Notes: generated by a model from the sequence alone, not told the origin. 64,000 bases of DNA from Brassica napus (GCF_020379485.1 NC_063439.1:11324466-11388465), one strand, 5' to 3'. Positions 1 through 12,110 are shown, counted from the first letter of the stretch. Numbers and translations: made by a program.

Positions 1-2
1 TG

Positions 3-143
3 GTGGTTAGAGATGTGAAAGACAAGAGGCGGTTTGGTTTTATGGATTTGATCTGTTTCGGTTTAATGGGTGTGATTATAACCTTACTATTAGGGTATAT
101 TGGTGATATCACAGAGGAAGATCCTTTTCTTACCCCTACTTAG
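3..143 (+). CDS. C-terminal end of an unidentified membrane protein (5' truncated by the window)
   Basis: An open frame runs from the window edge through 47 codons to TAG at 141-143. It ends with a basic stretch (KDKRR), a hydrophobic segment of about 20 residues (from MDLICFG to LLLGYI), and a short acidic tail (DITEEDPFLTPT). This looks like a single C-terminal membrane anchor with a short tail, but the family is not recognisable from 46 residues. Codon use and position next to PME33 and PYRR suggest a real host gene. The start and upstream exons lie outside the window. Confidence 0.55.
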   Translation: MVRDVKDKRRFGFMDLICFGLMGVIITLLLGYIGDITEEDPFLTPT

Positions 144-955
144 TGATTCTTTCATTTCATTTTCACTCTGTTTTTAGTTTCATTCTTTCAGTTTGCTACT
201 CGTATGAATACATTAGATGGTTGTATTTTTTTCATTGTATGGTTTAATGAATGAGTATGAAGTATAGTAATCAAAAGGCTATGATTTTAAATTACAAAAA
301 CAAAGATAGAAAGAAGACAGAACTTAAAAGTTGTGGAAACCGTACTAGAAATCGAACACATGACATTTCTATGGAGATGGGTAAATACTATTAAAAAAAT
401 CGGCTCCAAATTAAACACATTAGCATCGACAGACACATGCTTGACCAGTTTCTAATTAGAGCTGGTTCTAACATCAATGTCAAATAAGAACATGATTAAT
501 AGAAGTTCTTAACTTTAATTTTAATTAAGAAACACTAAAAATGCCACATAAATAATAGATATAAAAAACGTTTCTTAACAAAAAAATGTCAAATCATATG
601 CTGTAAGAACTCCAAATGGATACCTCCATTAATCATGCTCTAAGTGATTGATATGAAGGATGCACACACCATGAAGTACGCAAATCTCATATTCAATGGA
701 TGGATTTCGAACTAAAATGTATATTTTGTCTCTTAATAACATTGATAAAAGCCTGTGTTTCAAATTTTAAGCTGGACCTAATGTAGCGCTAGAGCAAATG
801 CGTCTTATACCAATGTATCTTTAAATATATATAGAATAGTTTGTTGGGTTAACAATGATGTTAACAAGAGATAAATAAATAAACAAGGATCACATACCCA
901 CTTACACACATAACACACTATATAAATAGTCTGGGAATAGAACATGCAATTCTCC
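144..955. other. Intergenic region, no gene seen
   Basis: This is AT-rich spacer between the + strand gene end and the pectin methylesterase 3' end. It presumably holds the two facing 3' UTRs. I see no ORF, repeat or RNA gene that I can support. Confidence 0.6.
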
Positions 956-3173
956 TCACAACCCTGTCTTGAATGGCACCCCAGTGGAAGGCAACCATGA
1001 ACCGCCTGCAATGAGGCTTCCCACAGTAAACCGGGAAGCAACCGCAGCGCTGGTAATGGCGTGGAATCCTTTCCACCGGACCCGCCACCTCGTGGAAGAA
1101 CCCGGTCCAAAATTTTTATACTCTCCATAGAAAACTGTGTTGAGAGCAAAATTGGACCCTCTTAACCAAGGAGACCATCCCAACGGACTGATCGAGTTAT
1201 CTATATAAGTCTTCATGATCGTAACACGCGAATACGCTTGCCACGGTCTACCTAAATAGGTCTTGTACGCTCCAATAACAGGCCTCAAATCGGAAGCCGC
1301 GATTATCCTTGAGCTGTGGATGGTAATACCTGTGTTCTGAAAAGGGTCACCACGTCCCTGAGCAGTTATAACGTTAGCCTGGCCACGGAGAGGACGTCTA
1401 ACGAGGATCATGCAGTTTTGAAACACAACAGCTGCATTTCCGAAGATGAAGTCTATGGTGCCTGAGATGTAACATTCTCTAAAGAACTGACGTTGCGAGT
1501 GAATGTAGAGCGTGTCTTGGAATCCATGGATACCGACACGGTAGAAAACTGAGAGGTCAGAGGATGACCGAACCGAGACAGCTTGGCCGCGTAATGGCCC
1601 TGCCGTATTGATGAACGTCATGTCCTTTGCTACAAACCTTTGGCCTCCAAAGCCTTCAGTAAGAGTTGACAAAAAAATTATTTAGTATCATAAGAAGATT
1701 TAAATCGGATTTATCCAAAATGTTAAAAAAATATATTTACCAGCTGTTGCTGAGTTATAGGTGGTGTAGCCGTTCTTGACGCTTCTACCGCTGGTGATGA
1801 TTGTTTTTCTTGCGCCGTCACCAACAAGCATTATGTTGTGGTTATCGTTCCCGACTTCGATGTTCTCTCTGTAAACACCTTTCTTCACATATATTATAAA
1901 CCTTGACTTGATTCTTCGTCTTCCTGCGAAGTTTATCGCAGATTGGATCGACCGGAAATGGCCGGACCTGTCTTGTGACACCACTAGATGGGGTCTAGAT
2001 TTGGCTAAAGAGGCCGATACTAGTAATCGTCTCTCGTGTCTTGAGACCCAACTTGGAAAGTATTCTTCGTGGTTAGCTGACAAACCAAACATGCATAGAA
2101 GTATAACCGTGTTAGATAGTCACGTTATTTATTCAACCATTTGGTATATAACCACTTAACATGAAAAATATATCTTTTGGAGGAAATATAACAAAGGGTG
2201 TTAATTAGTAGTTAGTACACATGATTAATCTGATTACGTGTGAGATAAGATTGCGATAAACGTAATAACACGTTTATTTATTGAAAGAAATAAACACTTT
2301 TATTTATATACCTTTTGTTGCATCAAAGTACTAAGGGAGATAAACAAATCAGCATGTTCGTATATGAGGAATCCAATTAACCACTCAAAGTAATTATAAT
2401 ACTATAATAAAACTGAACGTACCAGTTGTATGATTATGTTGCTTCATGAGAACTCCATTGACGGCCAAACAGTTTCCAATCAAATCCGACAAGTTCTTGT
2501 TGGAGATCGCCGGCATGACAAAATCCGAGACCTTAAGATCCTCCGAACCAGACCGGCATGTCTCAATGTTTGTCTGGGCTGTGCTGAGCCACGTCTGTGC
2601 GTCGAAGTTCGAACACTTCACATCACTAGAAGCCCCCGGGTTAAGTCCCTTGAGCGTCAGGTTCAGCTGAGCCACCGTGTTTTCAAAGAGCTTTACACAG
2701 TCTGACCAAGCGGCTTTCCGTTGGTTGTTGGTGCAGCTCGGACCGAACTTTACGGTCTGAGCGTGTGTGATGACGGCTTGGTCAAGTGCTACTTGGACCA
2801 GCAATCGTAGAAATTCCGACCGAAACCTTGGTGGTCTGTTAATGTTGTTGTGTGGGCTCCTTTGGAAGTAATAATTGCATGTTTCAGCGTGTGGAGTCTT
2901 GTTGCACCACCATGTCATGTCGCCAGAGATAGAGTCGTTGTTGATCGGAGATGGAGCAGCTGCCGGACCGGGAGATGGCGGTGAGGTGGTTGGGGGACTC
3001 GTGGTGGGGGTTGGGGATGGTGCGGTTTCTTGTGATGGTGCAATATTGTGGTCCCACGAAGACGGAGCATTTGCTCCACCGCTGAAGTCACCATCGTGTA
3101 CGGCGGAGGAGTATGGTAGAAGAAGAAATGATGCCAAGAGGCAAATGTGGAAGATGCCATTGCCTCTAAGCAT
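956..3173 (-). CDS. PME33: Pectin methylesterase with N-terminal inhibitor (PMEI) domain, PME33-like
   Basis: The gene encodes a cell-wall enzyme that de-esterifies homogalacturonan. Exons on the minus strand are 3173-2423, 2076-1741 and 1653-956, with GT/AG borders, giving 594 aa. Residues 1-24 are a signal peptide. A Pro/Thr/Ser-rich linker (about 40-75) and a PMEI pro-domain (about 85-250) follow. The RRLL site (266-269) is where the pro-domain is normally cleaved before secretion. The catalytic domain (about 275-590) has all active-site residues in family spacing: Q386, Q408, D409 (QDTLY), D430 (DFIFGNA), R497 and W499 (LGRPW). Both intron positions are those expected in type I PMEs. The length matches Arabidopsis At3g47400 from memory. 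It lies in the same orientation as PYRR. No break is seen, so it is probably functional. Confidence 0.93.
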
Positions 3174-4438
3174 TTTTTGAAGTTCTTGGGTATGAGTTTG
3201 TATGGGGAATTGAGAATCATGGTGTGATGTTTTAACTAATTAAAGGATATTATTTTGTATATTAAATTAATTCATATTTATTTTATTTTTAATTATAATT
3301 CTGCAGTTTGTGTGTATGTACTTTGCAAGTGATTATTATTGGGGAGAACATGATGATGTGTGTTGTCTTTGCTTGGGATTGTATACATATGATATCGTGA
3401 CTCATCTTCTTATTTAGAAACATATGATTATAAAATCATATAATATCAATCCTCTATAGAGATGCCTACAATTGATTCCATATATATATTATAAAAATAT
3501 TTAGAAGAAAAATGTCAAATGAATAAAGAGGAGGAAAAGTAACTTAAAAGGAAGAAGAAGAAGAAAATGTTATTTTTCCAATGTTAAAGTAACCTACCAT
3601 GTGCTTTTAGCTCAGTTTCTACTCTTGTTGTTTCAAGCATACGCAAACTCTTTCAACAATCTTGTTTACTTTATGTTATATTTTATAAATGTCTCCGGTG
3701 AATATTTAACTCCTAAGAGTTTTACTTTTATGTTGAGTATTAGGCATATGACTTCGGTTCTGTTCTAGCTCAGTTTTTGATTCGGTTCCATTTTACAGAG
3801 ATATATGAACCGCTCAAACATATATGAAATTTGTTTGAGTTTTGTTTTTTTTCCGGTTTCCTTTATATGAAATTGGCGCTAAATTAAGTATTAAGAGAAA
3901 TTATTATGGTAATTTGGTTTTCTCAGATAATATGTTTATTTGCTGATAATTTTAGATACTTATAAACACACTTTTTGCTTATAAATTGTACTTATACATA
4001 TGATTATTTAAAACAAAATATAATTAATATTTGAAGTATATAAAATATATTTCGGCTACATACCATTCAATTTTTGGTTTTTATGGTTCTATTTTGATTT
4101 GGGTGAAACGCCCAGGTATATTGAACATTATCAAGATAGATAATGTTTTTTTTTTCAATACGTCGCGACTAGTGTCTTCAAGTTTAAGGCTTGGAATTTA
4201 CATTCATCCGACCCTAACAGAACCTAGTAGCTATTGAAGTGTATTGCTCTAAGCCTCAAACTAAAATTTAAATCAACTATGGAATATTACAGAACTGGTA
4301 CATTCTTTCATAAATGTTTTAAAAGATTTGAAGAATTACAATAATGTAAAATGTCAACATATTACAGAAAACTGAAAATTCTATTGATAACTTTTTGGGG
4401 GTACATATATGATATGAGAGTTAAGACTCAACAGTCCA
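3174..4438. other. Spacer between PYRR 3' end and PME start
   Basis: This AT-rich spacer should contain the PME promoter (just above 3173) and the PYRR 3' UTR (below 4439). No further gene, RNA or transposon end is visible. Confidence 0.55.
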
Positions 4439-6870
4439 TCATAGGGCCAAGGAAGTGTTCTCAGCTGAAACAGAGGATTCGCCCAAATACTCAGAACGAA
4501 GCTGCATAAGTAGTCTACCAAGATAGTTGAGCCCTTCTCCTTCGCGACCACCTCCCCAGAATAGATCGTGCGGTGAAGCCTCCACAAGAACCGATCCAGC
4601 GGTTGAGAGCAACATTGTTTTCAAGTGAGGATAAGTAGAGAACTTACATTTCAGAGCCATGTACATTACTTCTATCTTCACATCTTCCCAGTCACTCCGA
4701 ACCTAAGTGTTATTGATCCCATAAAGAACACCCTTCAGAGATCAACAAACTAGTGAAAACTGTTCTATTGTTCGAAACTAGAGGACATACCAGTTCAGGT
4801 TGCTGTCTCAGCTTTGATCTGCCTATCAAAGCAGCTTCCTCTGGACTTTTCGCTGTTCTTATTTTCTCAACGCAGTCATGTGCTAACGGATTTTCAACTC
4901 CCACAAACTTGTTTGCCTTAAAAGGTTTTGTGGTAATGTGTTAAAAGAGGATTCTGTTATACAGAAAGAGCAAGATACCGTTAAATGGACTGTTGTGAGG
5001 TACCTGATAGTAATGCTCCACACTGGACCATGTTCTGTAATCATCACCAAATGGCATTCGAATAGGATGCGGAGAGAAATTTGAGAAGCTTCCATAAAGG
5101 TCCCATGTTTTGTAGAAGAATATGATACTAGACTCAAAGGGGTTAACACTAGGGTCAATCTCGAAAGTTGCGTCCTCCGAAGGGATAACAGGTAAAAGGT
5201 CTGGTACGGGCTGAAGAAATCCACTGACAAGCATGTCTGGACCAACCTGTAGTTTTGCAAGGATTAGATTAAAACCTTTGGAGTAATAGTTTTAGATGGT
5301 GAATGTTACCTGCTCGTAGCAAACATCGATTAGATTCAATGCTTGTGTCATCTCTACCATCCCAAGTTCACCAACAGGGGACGGTGCTTTGCTCCCACCG
5401 ATAATTTTGGGGGCAATGAAAGCAACAACCTGAAAAATCAGTTATATCAACAGATATACAGTCTTAAAGTGTGATTCTTACTAGAGTCCAGAGTTATACA
5501 TACATTTCTCATTTTAGAGGACTATAAATTTAGTATGGAAGTACCTTGTGGATGACGCCGGATGCAATAGCAGATGCAGCTAATGTTCCTCCACACTCCC
5601 ATAGGATAGAGAGATATCCACGGAGATGGAAATATTCCATAACTTCTCTCGGGTTCAACATGTCAAACTCCACAACCTCAACACCCTTTGACGCGAGAAA
5701 CTTTTGGTAACTCTTTCTTGCACCCCTTTGTGTGGCAACAATGGTAGATACTTCCGAGACATCCCATAGATTGGCTTTCTCAGGAAGATCAAGACTCTGA
5801 GACATCACAATCCGAGTAGGTGTGTGACCTTGTCCATGCCTTGCAGTCAACCGAGGATCTGCAGTCACAGAATCACATAACTTCCAGATATTCTCCCATG
5901 TTAGTAGTAATGCAAGATTAGAGGTACAACTGTTTACCATCTTGGCGTACAGTGTTTCCTCCAACTATCACAGCATCACTTCTTCCACGTAACTCGAACA
6001 CACGGGTTCTAGAGAGCTTACTACTTATCCATGCTGCATGTCCACTACTTGCTGCAATCTTACCTTTTAATAAACAAAAAAGAAAAGAAAGAACATTACT
6101 ATGCTTCCCATCTATCCTAGTGACAATAATGTTGAAAAAATTACCATCAAGAGTCATGGCATACTTGAGAAGAGAGAAGGGAACACGAGAACAAGCTCTA
6201 TGAATCAGAGGAGCATTCACAAGAAGGCAACACTTCCTAGCATCCTGTAAGAGCATTTGTTAGTAAAAACCAAAAAAAAAGTTAAAAAGGTGAAAACTTT
6301 AGAAAATATATATACCTCAAGAACTTTACTCTGAACATCCTCTCCAAGAACATTCACTTCAATCCCATGACTCCTCATCTCACGGATCGCAGCGCCTCTC
6401 AGATGTTGCAGAGGATGTCTTATCCCGACAACAACTCGTCCAACTCCAGCCTAATCTATACAAATCTCAATCATCAGTATCAAGATCGGTTCTACGAGGA
6501 AGAAGCCGAGAGCGAAAACCTGAACAAGAGCGGAGACGGCAGTGTGGTCGCCGTGACAATCACCAGGCTCCATGTTTAGATAAGCCGTTGAGCCTCTGCA
6601 AAACTCGCCGGCGGCTTCTACGGCGAGTGCTTCTGCAGGTTTAGTGCCCTGAGCGTATAGGTATCCTTCTCCGGCGACTTTACCGGAGGGAGTGGCGATT
6701 ACACAGCCGAAGTTAGGGTGAGGTGATGTGAGTCCGGCGGACATCTCGGACAAATCGGCGGCGCGTCGGATGAAGGAAGCATCGGTCGCGTGGTGGTCGA
6801 GAGTGGCTCTGCAGATTAAGGGAGACGAACAAAGTCGAAACGAGAGAGCAGCCATTGCCATTGGAATCAA
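4439..6870 (-). CDS. PYRR: PYRR / PHS1: plastid riboflavin reductase with C-terminal NADAR N-glycosidase domain
   Basis: This enzyme acts in plastid riboflavin synthesis, reducing the ribosyl side chain of the deaminated pyrimidine intermediate. Nine exons (-): 6870-6520, 6450-6316, 6244-6145, 6063-5938, 5858-5545, 5429-5310, 5246-5004, 4916-4791 and 4702-4439, all GT-AG and in frame, giving 592 aa. An N-terminal transit-like stretch precedes a degenerate deaminase domain (about 30-160). Its zinc motif is lost: HAE reads PAE and the paired Cys motif reads EPGDCHGDHTA. That is the known state of plant PYRR. The RibD-type reductase domain (about 165-400) has KYAMTLDGKIA and GGNTVRQDDPRLTAR. The NADAR domain (about 415-590) has SFSNFSPHPI, WSSVEHYYQ and GEGLNYLGRLL. 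In the family this domain hydrolyses early riboflavin intermediates. From memory it matches At3g47390. Translation could start at residue 1, 4 or 6. Confidence 0.95.
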
Positions 6871-7055
6871 TCGCTCGCTTCCCCAGTTCGAATCTCTATG
6901 ATGGTGATAATGAATTTCCGTTTATTACGAAATGTTTTAGAATTTATTTTTATTCTATCAAAAATCATTTTAATTAAATTTTTAGCATTTTTATTTTAAA
7001 ATATCATATTTTAAAATTTCAAATCCATCTTTACATACTTTACACTTTATATTTT

Positions 7056-7170
7056 GAGAAAATGACACAAAGAACACTAAACCAAGTTTTCCTCCCCAAA
7101 CTAGCACTCAGGATCAGAAGTCACAAAAATAGGTTTCATTAAATGGGCAATTTACCCTTATGCCCTCTTC
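7056..7170 (+). repeat. Left terminal inverted repeat of the 18-kb MULE
   Basis: It starts GAGAAAATGAC directly after the 9-bp target copy. The stretch around 7107-7165 pairs closely with the right end. The outermost 50 bp are more diverged between the two ends. It probably contains the transposase promoter. Confidence 0.8.
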
Positions 7171-7209
7171 TTTAACTAATTTAAAAAACAAATTTGAAAT
7201 CAATTGTGG

Positions 7210-7440
7210 CCGTCCTCGTTTCATCGCTTCTTCTTCTCCTCATCGCTGTCTTTCTTCGTCGTCGTCTCTCCGGCGTTGTCGTCGTCGTCTCTCCGTCGTC
7301 GTCTCTCCGTCGTTGTCGTCGTCGTCTCTCCGTCGTCGTCGTCTCTCCGTCGTCGTCTTCGCCTCTCCGTTGATCTGTCGTCGTCGTCTCTCCGTTTATT
7401 TATCGTCGTCGTCGTCGTTTCTCAATTGATCTGTCGTTTC
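7210..7440 (+). repeat. Subterminal CGT/CTCTCCGTCGTC short tandem repeats
   Basis: A C/T/G-rich stretch is made of many imperfect copies of CGTCGT and CTCTCCGTCGTC. It lies between the left TIR and the transposase start codon, so it is probably 5' leader. ORFs across it are Ser/Arg-rich artefacts. Confidence 0.7.
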
Positions 7441-7578
7441 TACGTCTATTCATCTCATTCTCTCTCTCGTGTGTCTGATTTTGATTAAGGTTTGAATCAT
7501 TTCATTTTGTTATACATTATCTAGGTTTTGTTATATATTATTCATTTGTTGATGAATTGAAGGTGATTTTGTAGAACA

Positions 7579-10251
7579 ATGGAAGTTTTGTGCATCTGTG
7601 GACAATGGATCTCAAAAGAATCTCTCCAGTGGGAGTTTCTTGTTGATTTGAAGAGGAATGCATCAATCATTTCCATAGAAGAAGATCTACTGTATGAAGA
7701 TTTGATGAAGATTGTCTCTGAAGATTTTAGTGTTAAAGAGGAAGAAATCAGTTTGAGTTATGGTTTTTCATTGGATATGAAATGTATTATTGAAAGTTTC
7801 CCCCCACTCTCGATAGGTAATACTCGTCAGCTCAGAACTTTCATTTCCAAGACTAGAGCATTTGATGGAACCTGTCGTTTGTGTGTTAAGGTTTGTATGA
7901 TTTTTTTCTTACTTAGACTTTTCAGGATATGCTTCATAACCAAGTATTATGCCTTACAGAACTACTTGACTTTTGCAGGTTAGTACTGATCCAGCTAGCT
8001 GTAACACTCAAGCTTCTGATACATTTGCTTCTACTGTTCCATTGAATGCCAATCCAGCGCTTCTTTCTACTGTGCAGAGTGAAAAACAGGTACATTGTCC
8101 TTAATTCCCTTTTTCTGTTTGTGTTTGCATGATATGCTTCATAATCAAGTATTATGCCTTACAGAACTACTTGACTTTTGCAGAGTTTTCTATATGAAGG
8201 TGTTTCTACAGTTCCTCTGAATGATCTTCCGGATTTTAGTACTGATTCAGCTAGCTGTAACATTCAAGCTTCTGATACATTTGCTTCTACTGTTCCATTG
8301 AATGCCAATCCAGTGATTCTTTCTACTGTGCAGAGTGAAAAACAGGTACATTGTCCCTAATTCCCTTTTTCTGTTTGTGTTTGCATGATATGCTTCATAA
8401 TCAAGTATTATGCCTTACAGAACTACTTGACTTTTGCAGAGTCTTCTATATGAAGGTGTTTCTACAGTTCCTCTGAATGCTCTTCCGGATTTTAGCCCTG
8501 TCCATATTGGACTTTCACCAAACACGAGAGTAGCTGGCGATATTAAGGTGAATAGCTATTTTAAGACAAAGAGAGAGTTGATGTTGAGGATGAAGAAATG
8601 GGCTTTAGAGTGGAAGTTTGAGTACAAGACTGTCTCTTCTAACAAGTCAAGAGTGCTTTTGAGTTGTGTTGATGAAAATTGCACGTGGAGGATGCGTGCT
8701 ATCAAGCTACCTGTTTCAGATTTTTTCGTTGTTAAAAAGTATGTTCATGAGCATACATGCGATACAACACACAGGAAAGCCAACCACAGACAAGCATCTG
8801 CAAAGTTGTTGGGTTCTTTGATTTCCAGCAATTATGGAGAAAAAAAGGAAGGTCTCAAACCGAAACAGATCATTGAACAGGTCAGGATGCTGCATGGTGT
8901 TCACATCAATTACAAACAAGCTTGGAGAGTGAGAGAAGAAGCTCAGATTTTGGTTAGAGGGACTCCTGAAGACAGCTATTACAATTTGTCTAGGTGGTTG
9001 TATAAAATCACAGAAACAAACCCTGGTTCCTTGACTTATCAACATGTTGATGCTGCAGGAAAGTTCAAGTATGCATTTGTGGCTTTTGGTCCATCGATAA
9101 GGGGATTCTCATTGATGAGGAGAGTTATTGCAGTAGATGGTACATTTCTGAAGGGAAAATTCAATGGGACTTTATTGGCAGCTTGTGCTCAAGATGGGAA
9201 TTATCATCTATATCCTCTCGCCTTTGCAGTGGTTGACGCAGAAAACGGCGCCTCTTGGAAATGGTTCTTTAGAGGTTTGAGCCAGAAGATCCCGGACGCT
9301 TCGGATCTTGTTTTTGTATCAGACAGGGCTAACTCCATTTCTTCAGCGTTGGAGGATGTATATCCCTTATCTCACCATGGAATTTGCAGGATCCATCTGC
9401 TCCGCAACATCACTCCTACATATGCGAAGACTGGGTTGCTACCTCTGGTGGAAAGCGCTGCTGATGCCTATACGTGTCACGAGTTCTGGTTAATCTTCAA
9501 GGACATAAAGGATAAATGTCCTGAATTGGCTAAGTATCTGGAAGAGTCTGATTTTAGGAAGTGGGCACGAAGCTATGCGCCTGCGAACAGGTATAATATC
9601 ATGACTACCAACATTGCAGAGTCTCTCAATTCTATGTTGAAGATGCCTCGTGAGTTGCCCATTATCTCTCTCCTTGAAACTATCAGATTGACGATGACCA
9701 CTTGGTTTTTTGAGCGACGCGAAGCGGCTGCGAAACATAAGCACCTGGTTACTCCAAAAGTTGTGCAGAAATTGGTATCTAGGTTAGGGGCCGCAATGTT
9801 GTTGAATGTGTATCAAGTTGATCGAAGCGAGTTTGAGGTGAAGGATGAAACAATGAAGTTTGTTGTTGACTTGGAGAAGCGGCATTGCACATGTAATGTT
9901 TTCGACATTGACAAGATCCCCTGCATCCATGCCATCGCTGCTGCTAAGCATATCAAGAGAGATGAAAACCGTTTTGTTGATGCTTCTCACTTGACAGAAA
10001 CGTGGGCTAAAGCTTATGCTGAAAGCATACATCCTGGTGGAGAGTTGTCAACGTCCACCTATCCAGAGAATATTGATGAACTGTCTTGCCCACCTCCAGC
10101 TACCAAAAAGAAAAGTGGACGCCCTCCTACAAAGAGAAAGAGATCCGTTGGCGAGTTTGGGGTTCCTGGATCTAAATCTCAGTCCCACAAGTGCAGCAGA
10201 TGTGGCACAGGAGGGCACAACAAGATCACATGCCAGAGGCCTATAGGATGA
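7579..10251 (+). CDS. MURA-type MULE transposase
   Basis: This is the transposase of the surrounding element. Four exons, 7579-7890, 7979-8089, 8184-8345 and 8440-10251, join in frame to 798 aa with GT-AG introns. Exon 1 encodes a PB1-like N-terminus. Exons 2 and 3 are near copies of one another (ASDTFASTVPLNANP) and exon 3's start is repeated in exon 4 (LLYEGVSTVPLNALPDF). A MuDR-type DNA-binding domain (about 225-290) with spaced Cys/His follows. The DDE core has D428 (VDGTFLKGK), D490 (SDRA) and E589 (AESLNS). A SWIM zinc finger lies near 676-692 (CTCN...CIHA), then an AT-hook-like KKSGRPPTKRKR and a CCHC knuckle near the C-terminus. There are no stops or frameshifts, so the protein is potentially active. 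It is read inward from the left TIR. Confidence 0.92.
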
Positions 10252-10560
10252 AGTTCTACATTTTTACATTTTTATCGATTATTATTTGGATGTTGGCTAT
10301 TTGATGGTTACATGATATGCACAAGACCATATACATTTTTTCTTTTGGAACCCTATCCTGAATAAGTATGATTTCTTCCAACTTTTGTAATATACAACAT
10401 TATCTTTTGATCTCATTTCAATTTTTAGTTTAAACTTCTTTGCTAGAAAAAAACACAGTAATATTCAACTATTCTGGAATCCCATCCAGAAATACCGAGT
10501 TCATTTCCAAGGTTTATAATACAACATTTTCTGTTAAGAATAATTATGTGGAAAAGTGTA

Positions 10561-10660
10561 ACAGATGATTCTCCTCGGTCTAGCGGCTAAAACACCTATC
10601 TGTCGAAATTGTAACGCTTGACTCGACCCGGGTTCGATTCCCCTACTAATCAGAGTTTTT
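10561..10660 (+). ncRNA. tRNA-like Pol III-type module 1
   Basis: An A-box-like stretch (10576-10590, GTCTAGCGGCTAA) is followed about 50 bp later by a B-box-like GGGTTCGATTC (10630-10640) and then TTTTT (10656-10660). The A-B distance fits a class II (Ser/Leu-like) tRNA. The acceptor and D stems do not fold properly, so this is not a canonical tRNA. It begins with the shared leader AACAGATGATTCTCCT. Transcription is inferred, not shown. Confidence 0.4.
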
Positions 10661-10729
10661 AAAAAAAATTTAAGTTGAATAAAAATAAAAGAGAATATAT
10701 TACTTTACTTACAACATGTAATGACTGAA

Positions 10730-10826
10730 ATTAACTTGGCCTAGTGGCTACTACACCTTAGTTCCCTCTTTCCTCCTAGTCATCTTCAGGTTCGAATCCT
10801 ATGAGATGTGTATATATATTTTTTTT
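10730..10826 (+). ncRNA. tRNA-like Pol III-type module 2
   Basis: A box TTGGCCTAGTGGCTA (10737-10750), B box AGGTTCGAATCC (10788-10799), then eight T (10819-10826). The two boxes match plant tRNA consensus well, but no cloverleaf can be drawn. Confidence 0.42.
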
Positions 10827-11048
10827 CCTCCAAAATTTGCAAATCACATTATCAAATTTTCCAAATGTGTAGATATTAATCCTTAGTTTTGATCTCATTT
10901 CATTTTTTTCTAGTTTAAGAAAGAAGCACACTAACATTCATGTATATTATTCATGCATACTCTGGAAGCCCATCCTGAACTATCTAAGATCTTTCCAATG
11001 TATTTTACTATAAATTGTATGGCTAAATTCAATTATGTGGAAGCAACT

Positions 11049-11158
11049 AACAGATGATTCTCCTCAGCCTAGCGGCTAAACCACGAAACCTATGATACCG
11101 AAACATTTGTTCGACCCGGGTTCGACTCTCCTACGAGTAATGGTTGATTTTTTTTTTT
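11049..11158 (+). ncRNA. tRNA-like Pol III-type module 3
   Basis: It has the AACAGATGATTCTCCT leader, A box CAGCCTAGCGGCTAA (11066-11080), B box GGGTTCGACTC (11118-11128) and eleven T (11148-11158). Part of the first seven bases (CTC) can pair with GAG downstream of the B box, a trace of an acceptor stem. Confidence 0.42.
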
Positions 11159-11358
11159 GTTCAAACATATATCTCAGGAATCGAAGAGTCTCTTCCAAAC
11201 GACATCATGTAACTCAGTAACCGAAGAGTTTCTTTTCGTCAAGATTGGCTGTTATATGATTGGTTATTTCAGTAACTGACTTCAAAAATCGAAGAGTTCC
11301 ACAATAATCAAGAGTTTATTTTAACTGACTTCAATAATCGAAGAGTTCCTTTTAGTTC

Positions 11359-11368
11359 TATAAATATA
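11359..11368 (+). promoter_or_regulatory. TATA box of the small MULE gene
   Basis: TATAAATATA lies about 180 bp upstream of the ATG at 11539. A plausible transcript start follows about 30 bp downstream. A 5' UTR intron is suggested by a GTTAGT donor near 11434 and the acceptor TTGTTGCAG at 11518-11526. Confidence 0.5.
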
Positions 11369-11538
11369 AGGGACGATATCAGACCTTTTATTCACTCACT
11401 TCATTTCGTCTGATTTATCCTTTTGCAATACAAGTTAGTTTTCGATTTTTCTCATTTTCCATTCAATTCATGAACTTTTTTCTATTTCTATTTTATCGTA
11501 ACATCTTAGTTTCGATTTTGTTGCAGGACAAAGTTTCA

Positions 11539-11904
11539 ATGGAAGGAAGTTCAAAGAAGATGATGAAGCGTCCCATAGAGGAGGTTTACGGATGTGATGC
11601 CGCCGAAGGTTTCAATAAGGGGAAGAAGGAAACTGTGGTACATTACAGGGCTCTTCTTCGTTTGTCCAACGAATACAGGCTATCTGAGAATGATTGGAAT
11701 CTGGCATCCAGCAAAGCAAATTCAATTGCTGTCCAAATCGAGTTGCTTGAAGATATTATCAAAGCTGATGGAAAATTTGATTTAACTGCTGAGTTGGAGA
11801 AACTCAAAGAAGAGCACTCGGAAGCGGAAGGAATGCTTGCTGATGTGAAGGTCAAAGTCCCTGATTGGGATAAACTTGGCGAAAGTTGGCTGTGTCATGA
11901 GTAA
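11539..11904 (+). CDS. Small charged coiled-coil protein of unknown function inside the MULE
   Basis: The ATG at 11539 follows a strong 3' splice site (TTTTGTTGCAG), so the 5' UTR is probably spliced, giving 121 aa. The protein is hydrophilic, rich in Glu/Lys, with a likely coiled coil in its second half (ELEKLKEEHSEAEGML) and a tryptophan-containing C-terminus (PDWDKLGESWLCHE). I do not recognise a family. It has its own TATA box and lies between two groups of tRNA-like modules, on the transposase strand. It may be a captured host gene fragment, a third element-encoded protein, or a neutral passenger. The full open frame and spliced leader argue that it is a gene. Confidence 0.55.
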   Translation: MEGSSKKMMKRPIEEVYGCDAAEGFNKGKKETVVHYRALLRLSNEYRLSENDWNLASSKANSIAVQIELLEDIIKADGKFDLTAELEKLKEEHSEAEGMLADVKVKVPDWDKLGESWLCHE

Positions 11905-12110
11905 TTTCATGTTATCATCTTCTCTTTTTATGTTTTTAAGGACCACATTATGTTTGATTTTCAGTTTTTATTTTAAATGAATAAGTACTTTTGTTTCTCT
12001 TGTGTTGTTTCTTCAATTAACAACCTAAATAAAAAAATTGTTCAATGTTTTTCACTATTTTGTAATGGTTTGGCCTAGTGTTCTTGTAACTTGGTTATCT
12101 GATTTGCTTA
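11905..12110. other. 3' flank of the small MULE gene
   Basis: AT-rich sequence containing a further A-box-like match (TTGGCCTAGTG near 12070) that has no B box. No other feature is seen. Confidence 0.4.

Noticed and set aside
2394..3220. ORFs on the plus strand and other frames across the PME first exon
   Set aside because: They are frame shadows of the spliced PME exon with clear signal peptide and PMEI domain on the minus strand.
7160..7488. Ser/Arg-rich ORFs before the transposase
   Set aside because: They are translations of CGTCGT/CTCTCC repeats in several frames at once, which fits a leader and not a gene.
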